Origin: an archaeon SCG-AAA382B04
GTDB taxonomy: Archaea > Halobacteriota > Methanonatronarchaeia > Methanonatronarchaeales > Methanonatronarchaeaceae
Length of the DNA: 64,000 bases
Direction: 5' to 3'
Assembly (NCBI GenBank): GCA_003034855.1
Contig: PZKD01000059.1
Coordinates: 42,310-106,309, forward strand
The notes below the pieces were generated by a model, which had not been told where the DNA came from, did no database searches, and saw nothing but the letters and a program-made list of their open reading frames with translations. The position numbers were made by a program, and so were the translations under genes. Position 1 is the first letter of the stretch; each line of letters begins with the position of its first letter. Shown piece after piece: positions 8,531-17,311 of this stretch.

Positions 8531-8929
8531 TCAAACTATCATAGTTGCTGCACTAGCAACTTTTGGAAATCTTTCTGCTGCCTCTTTTGAGACTGGGCCT
8601 TTTATCTCTGTTCCTTTGGTTTCTCCCATCTCGTCTACTAATACTGCTGCATTGTCTTCGAAACTAACTCTTAACCCATCTGGTCTTCTGTATTCTTTTC
8701 TTTGTCTTACTACAACAGCATTTACTACTTGTTTTTTCATCTCTGGGTCGCCTTCTTTTACTGATACAACTATTAGATCACCTACACCTGATTTTGGTTG
8801 TCTTCTTCTAACTCCTTTGTATTCTTTTGCTGAAACAAATTCAAGGATTCTTGCACCTGTGTTGTCTGCGCATTTTAGTTTTGTTCCTGTTTGTATTCCT
8901 TTTGTTACACTTGCTTTAAGGCCTCTCAT
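8531..8929 (-). CDS. rpl14: Ribosomal protein L14
   Basis: 132-residue uL14 at the subunit interface (bridges B5 and B8). Signature segments are GTKLKCADNTGARILEFVSA and the C-terminal FEDNAAVLVDEMGETKGTEI plus RFPKVASAATMIV. It follows rps17. Confidence 0.97.
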   Translation of the reverse strand: MRGLKASVTKGIQTGTKLKCADNTGARILEFVSAKEYKGVRRRQPKSGVGDLIVVSVKEGDPEMKKQVVNAVVVRQRKEYRRPDGLRVSFEDNAAVLVDEMGETKGTEIKGPVSKEAAERFPKVASAATMIV

Positions 8930-8934
8930 TGATT

Positions 8935-9255
8935 TTATCCTCCTTCAACTACTACATAGGATTTTGTTTTGCTGAGTGGTCGGCATTCTGCGATTTTGAC
9001 TGTATCTCCTACATTGACTTCTATACATTGTGGTTTGTGAGCTCTTAGTTTAGATCTTCTTTTTTCATATCTTTCGTATTTTGGTATTTTTTGTGTGTAT
9101 TCTCTTTGGATTACAACGGTTTTGTTGTCGATTACTGAAGCTACTTCTCCCTCTAGTATTGCTCCACGAACTGATAAATGTCCATGGAAGGGGCAGTTTT
9201 TGTCTTCACAGGTTTGTTTTGGTTCTTTAACATCAATTCCAATATCTGCTGACAT
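8935..9255 (-). CDS. rps17: Ribosomal protein S17
   Basis: 106-residue archaeal uS17. The conserved [20 protein letters not shown] segment is followed by the OB-fold core [20 protein letters not shown] and a [20 protein letters not shown] segment. The open frame extends far upstream across rnp1 in another frame. The ATG at 9255 is preceded by GAGGAGTT and gives the normal family N-terminus ([13 protein letters not shown]). Confidence 0.95.
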   Translation of the reverse strand: MSADIGIDVKEPKQTCEDKNCPFHGHLSVRGAILEGEVASVIDNKTVVIQREYTQKIPKYERYEKRRSKLRAHKPQCIEVNVGDTVKIAECRPLSKTKSYVVVEGG

Positions 9256-9265
9256 GAATAACTCC

Positions 9266-9520
9266 TCAATTCTTAATTCGTTCTTCAGGAGATGAATTAA
9301 TAACTTCTCCTTTAACTCTAACTCTTTTTTTATCAGGAAGAGTAAAAATGAAGGTTGAATCTTTTTTCGAAATTGTTTTTCCTGAAATGTTAATAGTTTT
9401 TTGTGTCTCATCAACTACCTCTCCTCGGATACCTATTTGTGATTTGTTGGTGCTTTCTTCTACTTTTGCTTTTAGTCCTATTAATTCGTGTTTTTTGAGG
9501 TTTTTAGGTGTTATTTTCAT
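9266..9520 (-). CDS. rnp1: RNase P protein component 1 (Rpp29/POP4)
   Basis: 84-residue archaeal homolog of Rpp29, a protein subunit of ribonuclease P, which removes 5' leaders from pre-tRNA. The sequence [36 protein letters not shown] and [20 protein letters not shown] matches the family's Sm-like barrel. It lies between L29 and S17 as in other archaea; the eIF1/SUI1 gene often found with it is absent here. Its start overlaps the end of rpl29 by 17 bases. Confidence 0.93.
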   Translation of the reverse strand: MKITPKNLKKHELIGLKAKVEESTNKSQIGIRGEVVDETQKTINISGKTISKKDSTFIFTLPDKKRVRVKGEVINSSPEERIKN

Positions 9521-9716
9521 CTCCTTCCTCCTTTGATATTGTCTTTATTCTTGCTATGGTTTTTTTTATCTCTCTTATTCTTCCTGGGTTTTCTGGTTGT
9601 CCTCCAGCTGCTGAGATCCCCTTTTCTGTTATTAATTCGTTTTTTAGGTTTTCTAATTCTTGTTTTCTTTCTTCAGCGGACATGTCTCTAATTTCGTCGG
9701 GTTTGAGTATTGACAT
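9504..9716 (-). CDS. rpl29: Ribosomal protein L29
   Basis: 70-residue uL29, part of the polypeptide exit tunnel rim. [20 protein letters not shown] is followed by [13 protein letters not shown] and [17 protein letters not shown], two antiparallel helices as in the family. It lies three bases after rps3. Confidence 0.95.
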   Translation of the reverse strand: MSILKPDEIRDMSAEERKQELENLKNELITEKGISAAGGQPENPGRIREIKKTIARIKTISKEEGDENNT

Positions 9717-9719
9717 TCT

Positions 9720-10544
9720 TTATCCTCCTTTTCGAATAGGTGCGTCTGGGTATTCTTCTTGATATTCATCCATATCCATATTATGGGTTCTTAGATGGCT
9801 AGCTGTTATGGCTTTGTATTCATTACCGCATACTCGGCAGATAACTTTTTGGTCTTCTTCTGTTTCTCCCTCTTCTTCCTCTGTTTCTTCCTCTTCCTCT
9901 GTTTTTTCTTTGTCTTGGGTTATTTCTATTTCTTCTTCTTCAATTTCTTCTGGTTCTTGTATTTCTACTTGGTCAGGTAGTTTTGTGTCTTCTGGTATTA
10001 TTCTCACTGAAACTCCTATTGTTCCTAATTGTTTTTTGGCTACGGCTTTTCCTTCGTCTACTATTTCTTTTGCTGGTTGTCCACAATGTTTTATGTATCC
10101 TTCTGTGAATTTCTCGACTCTTGATCTTGAGCCGGTTAGTTTTCCGGAGAGTATTATTTGTGCTCCTCTAGCTCCTGCATCCATTATGTCTCTTAGTGTT
10201 GAGTAACCTGCTTTTCTGAAGTACCAACCTCGTTCTAGTGCGTTTGCTAATCTTTGTGCGACCACTTGGGCGTTTAGATCGGGTTTGTCTACTTCTTTTA
10301 CTTCTATGGAAGGATCTTCAAGGTTAAATCTGTTTTTGAATTTCTCAGTTAGTTCCCTTATTCGGCTTCCTCCTTTTCCAATTATCATTCCTGGTTTTTC
10401 GGCGTAAAGAACTATTTGTGTTCCTGTGGGAGTTCTATTTATGTCGATTCCTCCATATCCTTCTCTTTCTAATTCGTCTCGTAAGAATTCATTCATTTCT
10501 GCTTTTTGTAATCCATCTTCGATGAACTTTCTTTCCATTGGCAT
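9720..10544 (-). CDS. rps3: Ribosomal protein S3 with C-terminal acidic linker and C2H2 zinc finger
   Basis: 274-residue uS3. Residues 1-~185 are the normal archaeal S3 with a KH domain ([16 protein letters not shown], residues 53-68) and the C-terminal S3 domain ([20 protein letters not shown], 127-146). After this comes an acidic stretch (residues ~193-232, almost all Glu/Asp/Ile/Thr) and then a compact zinc finger at 234-265: C236-x2-C239-x10-H250-x3-H254 followed by [14 protein letters not shown]. That last part resembles the Ros/MucR-type single C2H2 finger with its trailing helix. S3 normally stops after an acidic or short tail. The fusion is continuous in frame with no internal stop. 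S3 identity is certain; the finger's role is unknown. Confidence 0.95.
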   Translation of the reverse strand: MPMERKFIEDGLQKAEMNEFLRDELEREGYGGIDINRTPTGTQIVLYAEKPGMIIGKGGSRIRELTEKFKNRFNLEDPSIEVKEVDKPDLNAQVVAQRLANALERGWYFRKAGYSTLRDIMDAGARGAQIILSGKLTGSRSRVEKFTEGYIKHCGQPAKEIVDEGKAVAKKQLGTIGVSVRIIPEDTKLPDQVEIQEPEEIEEEEIEITQDKEKTEEEEETEEEEGETEEDQKVICRVCGNEYKAITASHLRTHNMDMDEYQEEYPDAPIRKGG

Positions 10545-11003
10545 CTATTTTTCCTCCAGAACTACTTCTACATGTGTAGTTTTGGTGTTTTTCGGAGTTG
10601 CTCTTCCAAATGCTCTTGGCATCATTCCCTCTATTTCGGTTCCTCTTTTAGCTGCAATATGTTTTATTCTTAGTTTATTGATTTCTAATCCTTTATATTC
10701 GGCATTGCTTTCTGCATTTTCTATTACTTTTAATATCTCTGATGCTGCCTTTTCTGGATAGCCACCAGTGTCCCATTTTTCAATTCCTTTTCTGTGACCC
10801 TTCTTTTTGTTGTGTTTTTTATATGCTATAGGTTTTTCTTTGTTTATTACGCCTTTAAGGATTTCTTTAGCTTTTGATAGATCTTTTCCTCTTATTGAAT
10901 CACATATTTCTACTGAATCCTTTGGGGATATATGTAACTCTCTTCCCATTGCTTTTGAAGTGGTTTTGGGATCAGGGTCTATTGAGTATTCTATATCAGA
11001 CAT
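10545..11003 (-). CDS. rpl22: Ribosomal protein L22
   Basis: 152-residue archaeal uL22, lining the exit tunnel. It shows KTTSKAMGRELHISPKDSVE, an internal KKKGHRKGIEKWDTGGYPEK segment, and the loop region AAKRGTEIEGMMPRAFGRAT ending in a beta strand (KTTHVEVVLEEK). It ends directly before rps3. Confidence 0.96.
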   Translation of the reverse strand: MSDIEYSIDPDPKTTSKAMGRELHISPKDSVEICDSIRGKDLSKAKEILKGVINKEKPIAYKKHNKKKGHRKGIEKWDTGGYPEKAASEILKVIENAESNAEYKGLEINKLRIKHIAAKRGTEIEGMMPRAFGRATPKNTKTTHVEVVLEEK

Positions 11004-11013
11004 TTTTTCACCT

Positions 11014-11409
11014 TTATTTTAGTGGCACATATTTTGATGATCTTGTCGCACCGATACCTGGTCCGCCATGTTCAACTTTCTTTCTGGTTAATGTGAATTC
11101 TCCTAGATAATGGCCAATCATCTCTGGTTCAACTTTAACTACTTCAAAACTACTACCGTCATGTATTCCAAATTTTAGTCCTACAAATTTTGGTAATATT
11201 ATCATATCTCTTAGATGTGTTTTTATTACTATGTCTTCTCCTGTTCCTTTTACTTCCATAGCCTTTTCTATTAGTTTTTCTTCTTCTTCGTTGAGTCCTC
11301 TTTCTATTTTTCTTCGAGCTCTAGCATCTGCTATTTTTTTGAATTCATCTATACTCATATCTTCTAATTCTTCTAGTGAGTGTCCTCTGTATTGAAATTC
11401 TTCTTGCAT
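11014..11409 (-). CDS. rps19: Ribosomal protein S19
   Basis: 131-residue archaeal uS19, in the 30S head. The C-terminal core includes [20 protein letters not shown] and the end [20 protein letters not shown] followed by [12 protein letters not shown]. An acidic N-terminal extension ([20 protein letters not shown]) is usual in archaea. It lies between L2 and L22. Confidence 0.96.
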   Translation of the reverse strand: MQEEFQYRGHSLEELEDMSIDEFKKIADARARRKIERGLNEEEEKLIEKAMEVKGTGEDIVIKTHLRDMIILPKFVGLKFGIHDGSSFEVVKVEPEMIGHYLGEFTLTRKKVEHGGPGIGATRSSKYVPLK

Positions 11410-11411
11410 AT

Positions 11412-12119
11412 CTAATCACCTCTTCCTGTCTTACTTGCTCTTATGCTTCCTACTTTTCTACCTGGTGACGTATCGCCTCCAGGTGTTTTTGGTTTGCCGG
11501 GGTGTTGAGTTCTTCCTCCTCCAAATGGATGGTCTACTGCGTTCATTGCTACTCCTCTGACCTTTGGGTATTTTCCCCCTTTCTTCTTCATCTTGTGATG
11601 TTTATTTCCAGCTTTTACGAATGGTTTTTCGGTTCTTCCTCCTCCAGCAACTACTCCTATCGTGGCTTTGCAATTAGGACTTAATTTTTTGAGTTTACCA
11701 GATGGTAGTTGAATTATTGCTTTTCCAACATCATGAGCTATCAGCATTCCATATACTCCTGACGCTCTTGCAAACTTACCTCCATCTTCGGGTTTGGCTT
11801 CTATGTTACTAATCGGAGTCCCTTCTGGAATCTCGGCTAGGACTGTTGTGTTACCTGGCTCGATTTCTACATCTGTTCCACATTCTATTTTGTCACCCGT
11901 TGAAACTCCTTCTTGAACCAATATTAGTCGTTCTTCTCCGTCATCGAATTTTACTTTTGCGATGGGAGCGTTTCTAGATGGATCATGTTCTATGTCAATT
12001 ACCTCTCCCTTTAGGTTTTCATCTGATGAAGGATGTTTTAGTTCTTCTTTGTAATTATGAGAGGGTGCTGAGTAGGATTCTCCTCTTCCACTTTTTTGAG
12101 ATCTTATTCTTTTTCCCAT
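11412..12119 (-). CDS. rpl2: Ribosomal protein L2
   Basis: 235-residue archaeal uL2, at the peptidyl transferase centre. It starts [20 protein letters not shown] and has the C-terminal [20 protein letters not shown] region with the conserved histidine of uL2. GAGGTGA lies upstream of the ATG at 12119, so the in-frame GTG nine bases upstream is not taken as the start. Confidence 0.97.
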   Translation of the reverse strand: MGKRIRSQKSGRGESYSAPSHNYKEELKHPSSDENLKGEVIDIEHDPSRNAPIAKVKFDDGEERLILVQEGVSTGDKIECGTDVEIEPGNTTVLAEIPEGTPISNIEAKPEDGGKFARASGVYGMLIAHDVGKAIIQLPSGKLKKLSPNCKATIGVVAGGGRTEKPFVKAGNKHHKMKKKGGKYPKVRGVAMNAVDHPFGGGRTQHPGKPKTPGGDTSPGRKVGSIRASKTGRGD

Positions 12120-12129
12120 TTTTTTCACC

Positions 12130-12381
12130 TCAGAATATTCCTATTCTACCTGCTATTTCTTCTGCATCAAATTCAGGATGAAGCTTAACATATGCCTTCT
12201 TTTCTCCTTTGGAAGAAATCATTGTGTTTATCTCCTCAATTTCTACATCGTAGGTTTTTTCCACGGCCTCTCTCACTTGGTGCTTGTTTGCATCTATATT
12301 CACTACGAATGTCAGCGTGTTGTTTTCTTCCATCAACCTAGTTGTTTTTTCAGTAACCAATGGATTCTCAAGTATATTCAT
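12130..12381 (-). CDS. rpl23: Ribosomal protein L23
   Basis: 83-residue uL23, docking site for SRP at the tunnel exit. It shows NPLVTEKTTRLMEENNTLTF, then NKHQVREAVEKTYDVEIEEI and ISSKGEKKAYVKLHPEFDAE. The start overlaps the rpl4 stop by four bases (ATGA). Confidence 0.96.
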   Translation of the reverse strand: MNILENPLVTEKTTRLMEENNTLTFVVNIDANKHQVREAVEKTYDVEIEEINTMISSKGEKKAYVKLHPEFDAEEIAGRIGIF

Positions 12382-13109
12382 CTAAATACCTCCTCAATTT
12401 TAGATAATGCTGATTGGGTATATAAAGTGAATCGACCAAGATTTGTTCCAGGGGCTAGTAGTTCTGCGTTAAGTTTATCCACATTAGCTAAATCCACTCC
12501 TGGCAAATTTCTTGCTCCTCTTTTAATACCATTATCTTCTTCACAAACAATTAATAAGCTTCTTGGAGTTCTATATCCTTTCTTTATTCTTTTTCTTTTA
12601 TTTTTAGCTCTTTCTATGTCTTGATAGGCTCCAACTATTTCTAAGAAATCTTTTACTTCTTTTGTCTTTTTTATTTGATTAAAGGCATCCTCAACTATTA
12701 TTGGAGCTGTTTCAAATTTATGTCCTCTTTCTTCAACTATTTCAGGTTTCGAAGTTGCTGCTATTGCACTTTTTATTGCCAAATTTTTCTCTTTTTTATT
12801 TATGTCCTTTTCAAACTGTTTTTCTGCTTTTGGGGGATGAGCTTTCCTTCCTCCAACTGCTTGGGGTACTATTGCAGCTCTTCTACCATCTTTTATTCTC
12901 GGAACCATTGCTGATCCTCTACCAGCTCCCCAAGATTCTGCTGTTGTCCTAAATCCTGCCTCTTTATTCGAACCATAGGGTTGTTTTCGTTTTGATTGTG
13001 AGGATAATACTGCTTTTTTGATCAAATCTGGTCTAACGTTTGTCTTGAATATCTTTGGTAATTCAATTTCGTCTTTTTGTTCTCCTATTTCGTCATAGAG
13101 TTTTACCAT
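12378..13109 (-). CDS. rpl4: Ribosomal protein L4 (archaeal L4e)
   Basis: 243-residue uL4. The tunnel loop is basic (SQSKRKQPYGSNKEAGFRTT) and the C-terminal domain has RSLLIVCEEDNGIKRGARNL and PGVDLANVDKLNAELLAPGT. Order L3-L4-L23-L2 is normal. It begins three bases after rpl3. Confidence 0.96.
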   Translation of the reverse strand: MVKLYDEIGEQKDEIELPKIFKTNVRPDLIKKAVLSSQSKRKQPYGSNKEAGFRTTAESWGAGRGSAMVPRIKDGRRAAIVPQAVGGRKAHPPKAEKQFEKDINKKEKNLAIKSAIAATSKPEIVEERGHKFETAPIIVEDAFNQIKKTKEVKDFLEIVGAYQDIERAKNKRKRIKKGYRTPRSLLIVCEEDNGIKRGARNLPGVDLANVDKLNAELLAPGTNLGRFTLYTQSALSKIEEVFR

Positions 13110-13112
13110 CTT

Positions 13113-14063
13113 TTATCCTCCTTGTTTTGATTGTTTAGATATATACTTGATGTCTGGTTGTCCTTCAATTCCTTTTGGCCTTATTGCATCCCTAAACCTT
13201 ATTAATCTCTTTGCAGGACCTGGAACACTGCCTTTTATTAATACATAATCGTTTTCTACTTCTCCGTATTTTAAGAAACCTCCATCGGGATTAACTTCGT
13301 CTGGATTATTTCCTATTTTTAGAATTCTTTTGTTCTCCTCTGTTCGTTGATGGTATCCTGTTTGACCAGTTTGGGGAACTTGCCATCTCACGTGAGTTGG
13401 GTGCCATGGACCTAGGTTTCCTATATGTCTTCCTTTTCCTTTTCTTTGAGCTTTTCTGTCTTGTATCTTAACTCCCCATCTTTTTACAGGGCCTTCAGTT
13501 CCTTTTCCTTTTGTTACTGCAGAAACATCTATGAATTCCCCCTCGTTGTATATGTCTGAGATTGGTATTGTGTCGCCAAATTTTTCTTTAGTATATTCTA
13601 ATTGGTCTTCTAGTTCTCCACCTACTGCTATTTCCATTTGATCGGGTTCTTTTTTTGGTAAACCAGAGATTTTGTTTGGGTTTGTATTAACTCTAAATCT
13701 TAACTCCTCTATTTCTTTTTCTTCTACCATTTCTTCTAGTTCTTCCAAGTCTTCTTCTTGTGTTGCATCATCTCTTGGTTTTAGTCCATATGGGCCTTTA
13801 CTATAGGCTCTAATTCCTTCTATTGAAAGTCTTGGTGTTTCTATGACGGTTACTGGAACTGAAATCTCTGATCCTTCAGTTACTGAGTTTTTCCTACCGT
13901 CAACCATTATTACCTGTGTCATTCCTACTTTGTACCCTGCGAATCCCAGTAGTTTGGCTATATCTTTATCTGGATATGATCTAACTCTAGGTACTTCGCT
14001 TTCAGATCTTTTTCGTGGGCTAAATGCTAATGAACCTTTTCTTGGTGTGTTTTTCTTTACCAT
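13113..14063 (-). CDS. rpl3: Ribosomal protein L3
   Basis: 316-residue archaeal uL3, near the peptidyl transferase centre. The start MVKKNTPRKGSLAFSPRKRS, the segment FAGYKVGMTQVIMVD and the W-finger region RHIGNLGPWHPTHVRWQVPQ are typical. An acidic insert (DATQEEDLEELEEMVEEKEI) is seen near residue 90, in keeping with the acidic character of several proteins here. Confidence 0.96.
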   Translation of the reverse strand: MVKKNTPRKGSLAFSPRKRSESEVPRVRSYPDKDIAKLLGFAGYKVGMTQVIMVDGRKNSVTEGSEISVPVTVIETPRLSIEGIRAYSKGPYGLKPRDDATQEEDLEELEEMVEEKEIEELRFRVNTNPNKISGLPKKEPDQMEIAVGGELEDQLEYTKEKFGDTIPISDIYNEGEFIDVSAVTKGKGTEGPVKRWGVKIQDRKAQRKGKGRHIGNLGPWHPTHVRWQVPQTGQTGYHQRTEENKRILKIGNNPDEVNPDGGFLKYGEVENDYVLIKGSVPGPAKRLIRFRDAIRPKGIEGQPDIKYISKQSKQGG

Positions 14064-14067
14064 CTTC

Positions 14068-14892
14068 TCAACTCCTTTCTATATTTAATATTGATAGCGT
14101 GGCATGGATAGCTTCTTCTGTTCGAACTGTTTTTGTACCTTGATTCGGTATCGTGTTTAAAACTTTATCTATGATTCTTTGATTATCTATGTATGCGTAA
14201 ACTCCTCTTTTGGGTGATCCAAATAGGATTGCTGTTTTTTTATCTAGATACTCTTCTTTAGCGGATACCCTATCGCCTTCGATGGAAGTTGCTATTATTT
14301 TCCAATCTCCTTGTTTCAGTTCCTCTAGATGTTTATCGAGGCTGTTAACAATTTTGGTTTCGTATCCCCAATAATAGGGAACAACTTCCTTTGAAACCTT
14401 TTCTACTTCTATTGGACTCTCGCTCGAAATAGTTCTGACCGTTATGCGTTCTGCCTCGTTAACATTTCCATTAACGAGGAGGGCTTTTTCATCAAGACCT
14501 ATATTCACCCTTGCGCAATAGTCAGAACCTACTTTCTCTTCTTCTACCTCTTCTACAAAACCCTCTCTGTATTCTCCAACTTTCACTTCTTTCTCTAAGT
14601 TATGGCTAGGTATCTGTAATGGAGGTATTACTCCAACATACCTGAGTTCTTCAGATATCCCAAAAAGGGGTTTTTTGAGATAAGGCGGGGTTTCTGCGTA
14701 ATCTAATATTTTTTTTATTAGCGAGCTTTCGTCGTATTGATTATCTCGGTATATTGTTATTTGATCTGCTCTGAATATTGATGCAGTCCTTGCTATATTT
14801 CCTATTTTGAGTGTCTTAACTTTTTGGTCATCTGTCTCTATCGTTAGAGAGGAAGGTACTATTATCTCAAGTTTTTGTTGTGCTTTTTCCAT
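14068..14892 (-). CDS. SPOUT-class RNA methyltransferase (archaeal, upstream of L3)
   Basis: 274 residues from the ATG at 14892; a GTG 15 bases further upstream is also in frame, but GAGG lies between the two, which favours the ATG. The sequence belongs to the SPOUT methyltransferases commonly found just upstream of rpl3 in archaea (relatives of eukaryotic SPOUT1/C9orf114). The N-terminal half has TASIFRADQITIYRDNQYDE and a central OB-like insert; the C-terminal half has the deep-knot-like segment KKTAILFGSPKRGVYAYI and ends IPNQGTKTVRTEEAIHATLS. These fit S-adenosylmethionine binding. Likely target is an RNA; substrate is not known. It opens the ribosomal superoperon. Confidence 0.85.
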   Translation of the reverse strand: MEKAQQKLEIIVPSSLTIETDDQKVKTLKIGNIARTASIFRADQITIYRDNQYDESSLIKKILDYAETPPYLKKPLFGISEELRYVGVIPPLQIPSHNLEKEVKVGEYREGFVEEVEEEKVGSDYCARVNIGLDEKALLVNGNVNEAERITVRTISSESPIEVEKVSKEVVPYYWGYETKIVNSLDKHLEELKQGDWKIIATSIEGDRVSAKEEYLDKKTAILFGSPKRGVYAYIDNQRIIDKVLNTIPNQGTKTVRTEEAIHATLSILNIERS

Positions 14893-14963
14893 CTTCTCTT
14901 TCCTCACTTAAAACTTTTGGATAAAAGAAAAATACATTATGGATATCCTTAAACTTTTTAGAT

Positions 14964-15686
14964 ATGGTTAAGTTTGAGAAATATAAAAAGGTTGATAAGA
15001 AAAGTTATGGTTCCATCAATGATTTCCTAAAAAAGAGATCTTTGCTTACAACTAGAGAGTGGATGGTTTCTGAGTTAATTAAAGATTTCCGAAGAGAAAG
15101 TGATGGAAGCATCCCAATGACAGAAGTAGGTGAAAAATTACCAGATATTTTTCCTTTTATGGAAAAAAAATATAGCGCCAGTGAAGTTTCTAATGCGAAA
15201 CATTCGCTTGAAAAAAAGGTTAAAAGAGCGGGAACAACCTTTCTTTATTCTTTAGAGAAGGGTGTCATTAAAGAAGAAGATTTAGAAGAAATGGTTTCTG
15301 AAATAGCTATTAATATTCAAGATATTAGTGAAGTATTAGATGAAGAGCCGAGTGAGGAGTTAATGAAGAAATTACCAAGTGATTTACGTGATATTATTGA
15401 AAAAATTAATGAGATAAAAAGTGGTGAAGAAGTTGAATTAAATTCTCCTTTATTTGGGGAATACATTAGAGGTGAACTTGGAGAAAAATGGGTTGAAGAA
15501 ATCTCATCTGATGAGTTTGGAGAAGTGTGTGTGAAGTTAGTTTTTGACAGACCTCTTTCCAAAAATGATATCCTAGTGCCTGAAAATTTAGAAAAAAATG
15601 AATCAGAACTAACTCTAGATAGAGGCTATGGTTTTAGGAATAACGGAAGGTATGTTGAGAGATATAGTGTTGAAATTATTGATTAG
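14964..15686 (+). CDS. Conserved euryarchaeal protein (DUF5806-like)
   Basis: 240 residues, no signal peptide or membrane segment. The N-terminal half (FLKKRSLLTTREWMVSELIK, DFRRESDGSIPMTEVGEKLP, FMEKKYSASEVSNAKHSLEK) resembles what I recall of the haloarchaeal/methanogen family DUF5806, whose members start with a similar LTxREW...DFR...GExLPxxxPFM pattern. Predicted helical, possibly winged-helix-like. The C-terminal part after residue ~165 looks like a separate small beta-rich domain. It is divergent from the ribosomal operon, sharing the 71-base promoter region at 14893-14963. Function unknown; family assignment from memory. Confidence 0.7.
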   Translation: MVKFEKYKKVDKKSYGSINDFLKKRSLLTTREWMVSELIKDFRRESDGSIPMTEVGEKLPDIFPFMEKKYSASEVSNAKHSLEKKVKRAGTTFLYSLEKGVIKEEDLEEMVSEIAINIQDISEVLDEEPSEELMKKLPSDLRDIIEKINEIKSGEEVELNSPLFGEYIRGELGEKWVEEISSDEFGEVCVKLVFDRPLSKNDILVPENLEKNESELTLDRGYGFRNNGRYVERYSVEIID

Positions 15687-16009
15687 CCTTCTACCTCGTT
15701 TTTCATTCTCTTTCTTCTTTCTTTTGCAGTGTAACCAGTAACTTCTTCTAAAAATTCATTCAAATCTTTTTTTGTTTCTAGTGCCATATCTGCTTTTTCC
15801 ATGGATGCAGTGGTGTTTACTCGCATTTTATTTTTCTTGTTCTTGTTTTCTATTAATTCAACTTTCATCTCTTCAAATGCCTTGTAGTTCTTTATGGTGT
15901 AAATGTCTCCATCTTTTTGATATTCCCCAAAAACATCCTCTAACGAATCCTCTATTTTTTCCCTTTCTATGTAATTACCTCTTTTAGCACTGAATACTCT
16001 TCCTTTCAT
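15683..16009 (-). CDS. Small conserved protein (DUF5611-like)
   Basis: 108 residues. The first 70 residues (MKGRVFSAKRGNYIEREKIE, DVFGEYQKDGDIYTIKNYKA, MKVELIENKNKKNKMRVNTT) resemble the euryarchaeal DUF5611 domain, a small alpha/beta domain of unknown function. The tail is a charged helix. A GGTGA ribosome binding site precedes the ATG at 16009. It converges with the gene at 14964, sharing four bases at the stops. No function can be assigned. Confidence 0.65.
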   Translation of the reverse strand: MKGRVFSAKRGNYIEREKIEDSLEDVFGEYQKDGDIYTIKNYKAFEEMKVELIENKNKKNKMRVNTTASMEKADMALETKKDLNEFLEEVTGYTAKERRKRMKNEVEG

Positions 16010-16059
16010 GGTTCACCTCACTGAAGTTTTATTCCAAAACTAAATAAACCTTATCAGGT

Positions 16060-16093
16060 AACATCCTCCTCATCCTAAAGAAAGATTTCTTAG
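16060..16093. repeat. IS200/IS605-type end relic (hairpin)
   Basis: Contains CATCCTCCTCATCCTAAAG followed by AAAGATTTCTTAG. Similar intergenic segments occur at 30157-30190, 60493-60524 and, more divergent, at 59038-59078 and 63141-63168. The pattern 'CATCCTCC - hairpin - TCTTA' resembles the right ends of IS200/IS605-group elements. No transposase is adjacent, so it would be a solitary end. Seen by eye only. Confidence 0.4.
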
Positions 16094-16132
16094 AAAAACT
16101 AAACTAGATAAGTTTAGAAAAAAACTATGGTG

Positions 16133-16140
16133 TTATAAAA
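16133..16140 (+). promoter_or_regulatory. TATA box of the osmotic operon
   Basis: TTATAAAA, centred 37 bases before the mscS ATG at 16174. Archaeal transcription would start about 25 bases downstream (near 16162), leaving a short leader. This placement rules out the upstream in-frame TTG codons at 16150-16155 as starts. Confidence 0.55.
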
Positions 16141-16173
16141 ATTAATTGTTTGTTGATACTAAGATTGATATTT

Positions 16174-17022
16174 ATGAACCTAACTTCTACGATAAGTGAA
16201 TTGCTGGGCAAAAAGTTATTTACTATAGCTGGAGCTCCTGTTACTATAAAAAAGGTTTTAGTTTTCTTGATTCTCTTAATCTTAACTTATATTGCCTCTA
16301 AATGGATTAGAGATATATTAAACTCGGCTCTTAAAAAAAGAGGAGTTGAGAAGAAAGAAAGATACCCATTGTTGAAATTAACTCATTATACCATTATTAT
16401 CTTAGGTGTTTATATTGCCTTTAATTCAGTTGGAATTCCTTTAACCGGTCTTCTTGCTGCTGCTGGAGTTGTTGGTATTGTTTTAGGTTTTGGTCTCCAA
16501 TCCATTACAAGTAATTTAGTGTCTGGTGTCCTTTTGTTGGGTGAAGGTACTTTAAAGGTAGGTGACCTCGTTCAAGTTGGTGATCAACTTGGAGAAGTAA
16601 CTGATACGGGGATTAGGGCTACTACGGTGAAAACTTTTGACAATTATCATGTTTTGGTTCCCAACGAGGAGTTTTTTTCAAAACCATTCATCAACTATTC
16701 TTTTCACGATAAAAAAATAAGAATCGATGTTCCAATCGGTGTTGCTTACGGGAGTAATGTGGAAAAGGTAAGGGAGATTTTGCTAAATATTGCTTCCGGG
16801 AATGAAAAGGTTCTTGACCAACCTGAGCCACTTGTATTCTTTAAAGAACATGGGGATTCTAGCTTAAATTTTGAACTTAAGTGTTGGATTCCAACACCCT
16901 TTAACAGAAAAAAGACAAAGAGTGAATTGAACTTTGAAATTAACAAGAAATTTAGAGAGGAGAATATCGAGATACCTTTCCCTCAAAGAGATGTTTGGCT
17001 AAAGGAGGAAAAAGATGAATAA
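16174..17022 (+). CDS. mscS: Small-conductance mechanosensitive channel (MscS family)
   Basis: 282 residues from the ATG at 16174. Three hydrophobic segments lie in the first ~125 residues. The pore helix AAAGVVGIVLGFGLQSITSN with SGVLLL is the glycine/alanine-rich TM3 of MscS, followed by the beta domain (VGDLVQVGDQLGEVTDTGIR, VPNEEFFSKPFINYS) and an alpha/beta C-terminal domain. It releases solutes upon hypo-osmotic shock. It heads an operon with BFN and Trk genes, which fits an osmotic role. The stop overlaps the next gene by eight bases. Confidence 0.95.
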   Translation: MNLTSTISELLGKKLFTIAGAPVTIKKVLVFLILLILTYIASKWIRDILNSALKKRGVEKKERYPLLKLTHYTIIILGVYIAFNSVGIPLTGLLAAAGVVGIVLGFGLQSITSNLVSGVLLLGEGTLKVGDLVQVGDQLGEVTDTGIRATTVKTFDNYHVLVPNEEFFSKPFINYSFHDKKIRIDVPIGVAYGSNVEKVREILLNIASGNEKVLDQPEPLVFFKEHGDSSLNFELKCWIPTPFNRKKTKSELNFEINKKFREENIEIPFPQRDVWLKEEKDE

Positions 17023-17260
17023 AAAATTTGATGACGATAGAGACTTCCCAGGTAGAGACATAGATGGAGGGGTTTTTGAGCATGATGAGGAAATAGAAAC
17101 TTCAGATTGTAAGTATTTCATTAAACATGTCGAAGGAGGGAGTTTTTCAGTCGTATATTGCTCTTTAAGAGGAAAAGTACGAGAAGATCGATGCTTGGAT
17201 TGTAGAGAGTATTCAGATCCTTCAGACGAAAGAGGACTACCAGATCCTGATCCTTTTTAG
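17015..17260 (+). CDS. Small acidic Cys-containing protein, unknown
   Basis: 81 residues, rich in aspartate and glutamate (KKFDDDRDFPGRDIDGGVFE). Four cysteines (C32, C49, C60, C63: SDCKYF, YCSLRG, DRCLDC) could bind a metal. A strong GGAGG lies five bases before the ATG, inside the 3' end of mscS. I do not recognise a family. Position inside the mscS-trk operon suggests it is expressed with it. Confidence 0.75.
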   Translation: MNKKFDDDRDFPGRDIDGGVFEHDEEIETSDCKYFIKHVEGGSFSVVYCSLRGKVREDRCLDCREYSDPSDERGLPDPDPF

Positions 17261-17311
17261 ATAGATTAAGTGGAGTATTTTTATTATCCCATAACTTTAG
17301 ATACATGATTG

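Noticed and set aside
9256..9414. 53-residue N-terminal extension of S17
   Set aside because: It overlaps rnp1 in another frame and has no similarity to S17; a good ribosome binding site precedes the ATG at 9255.
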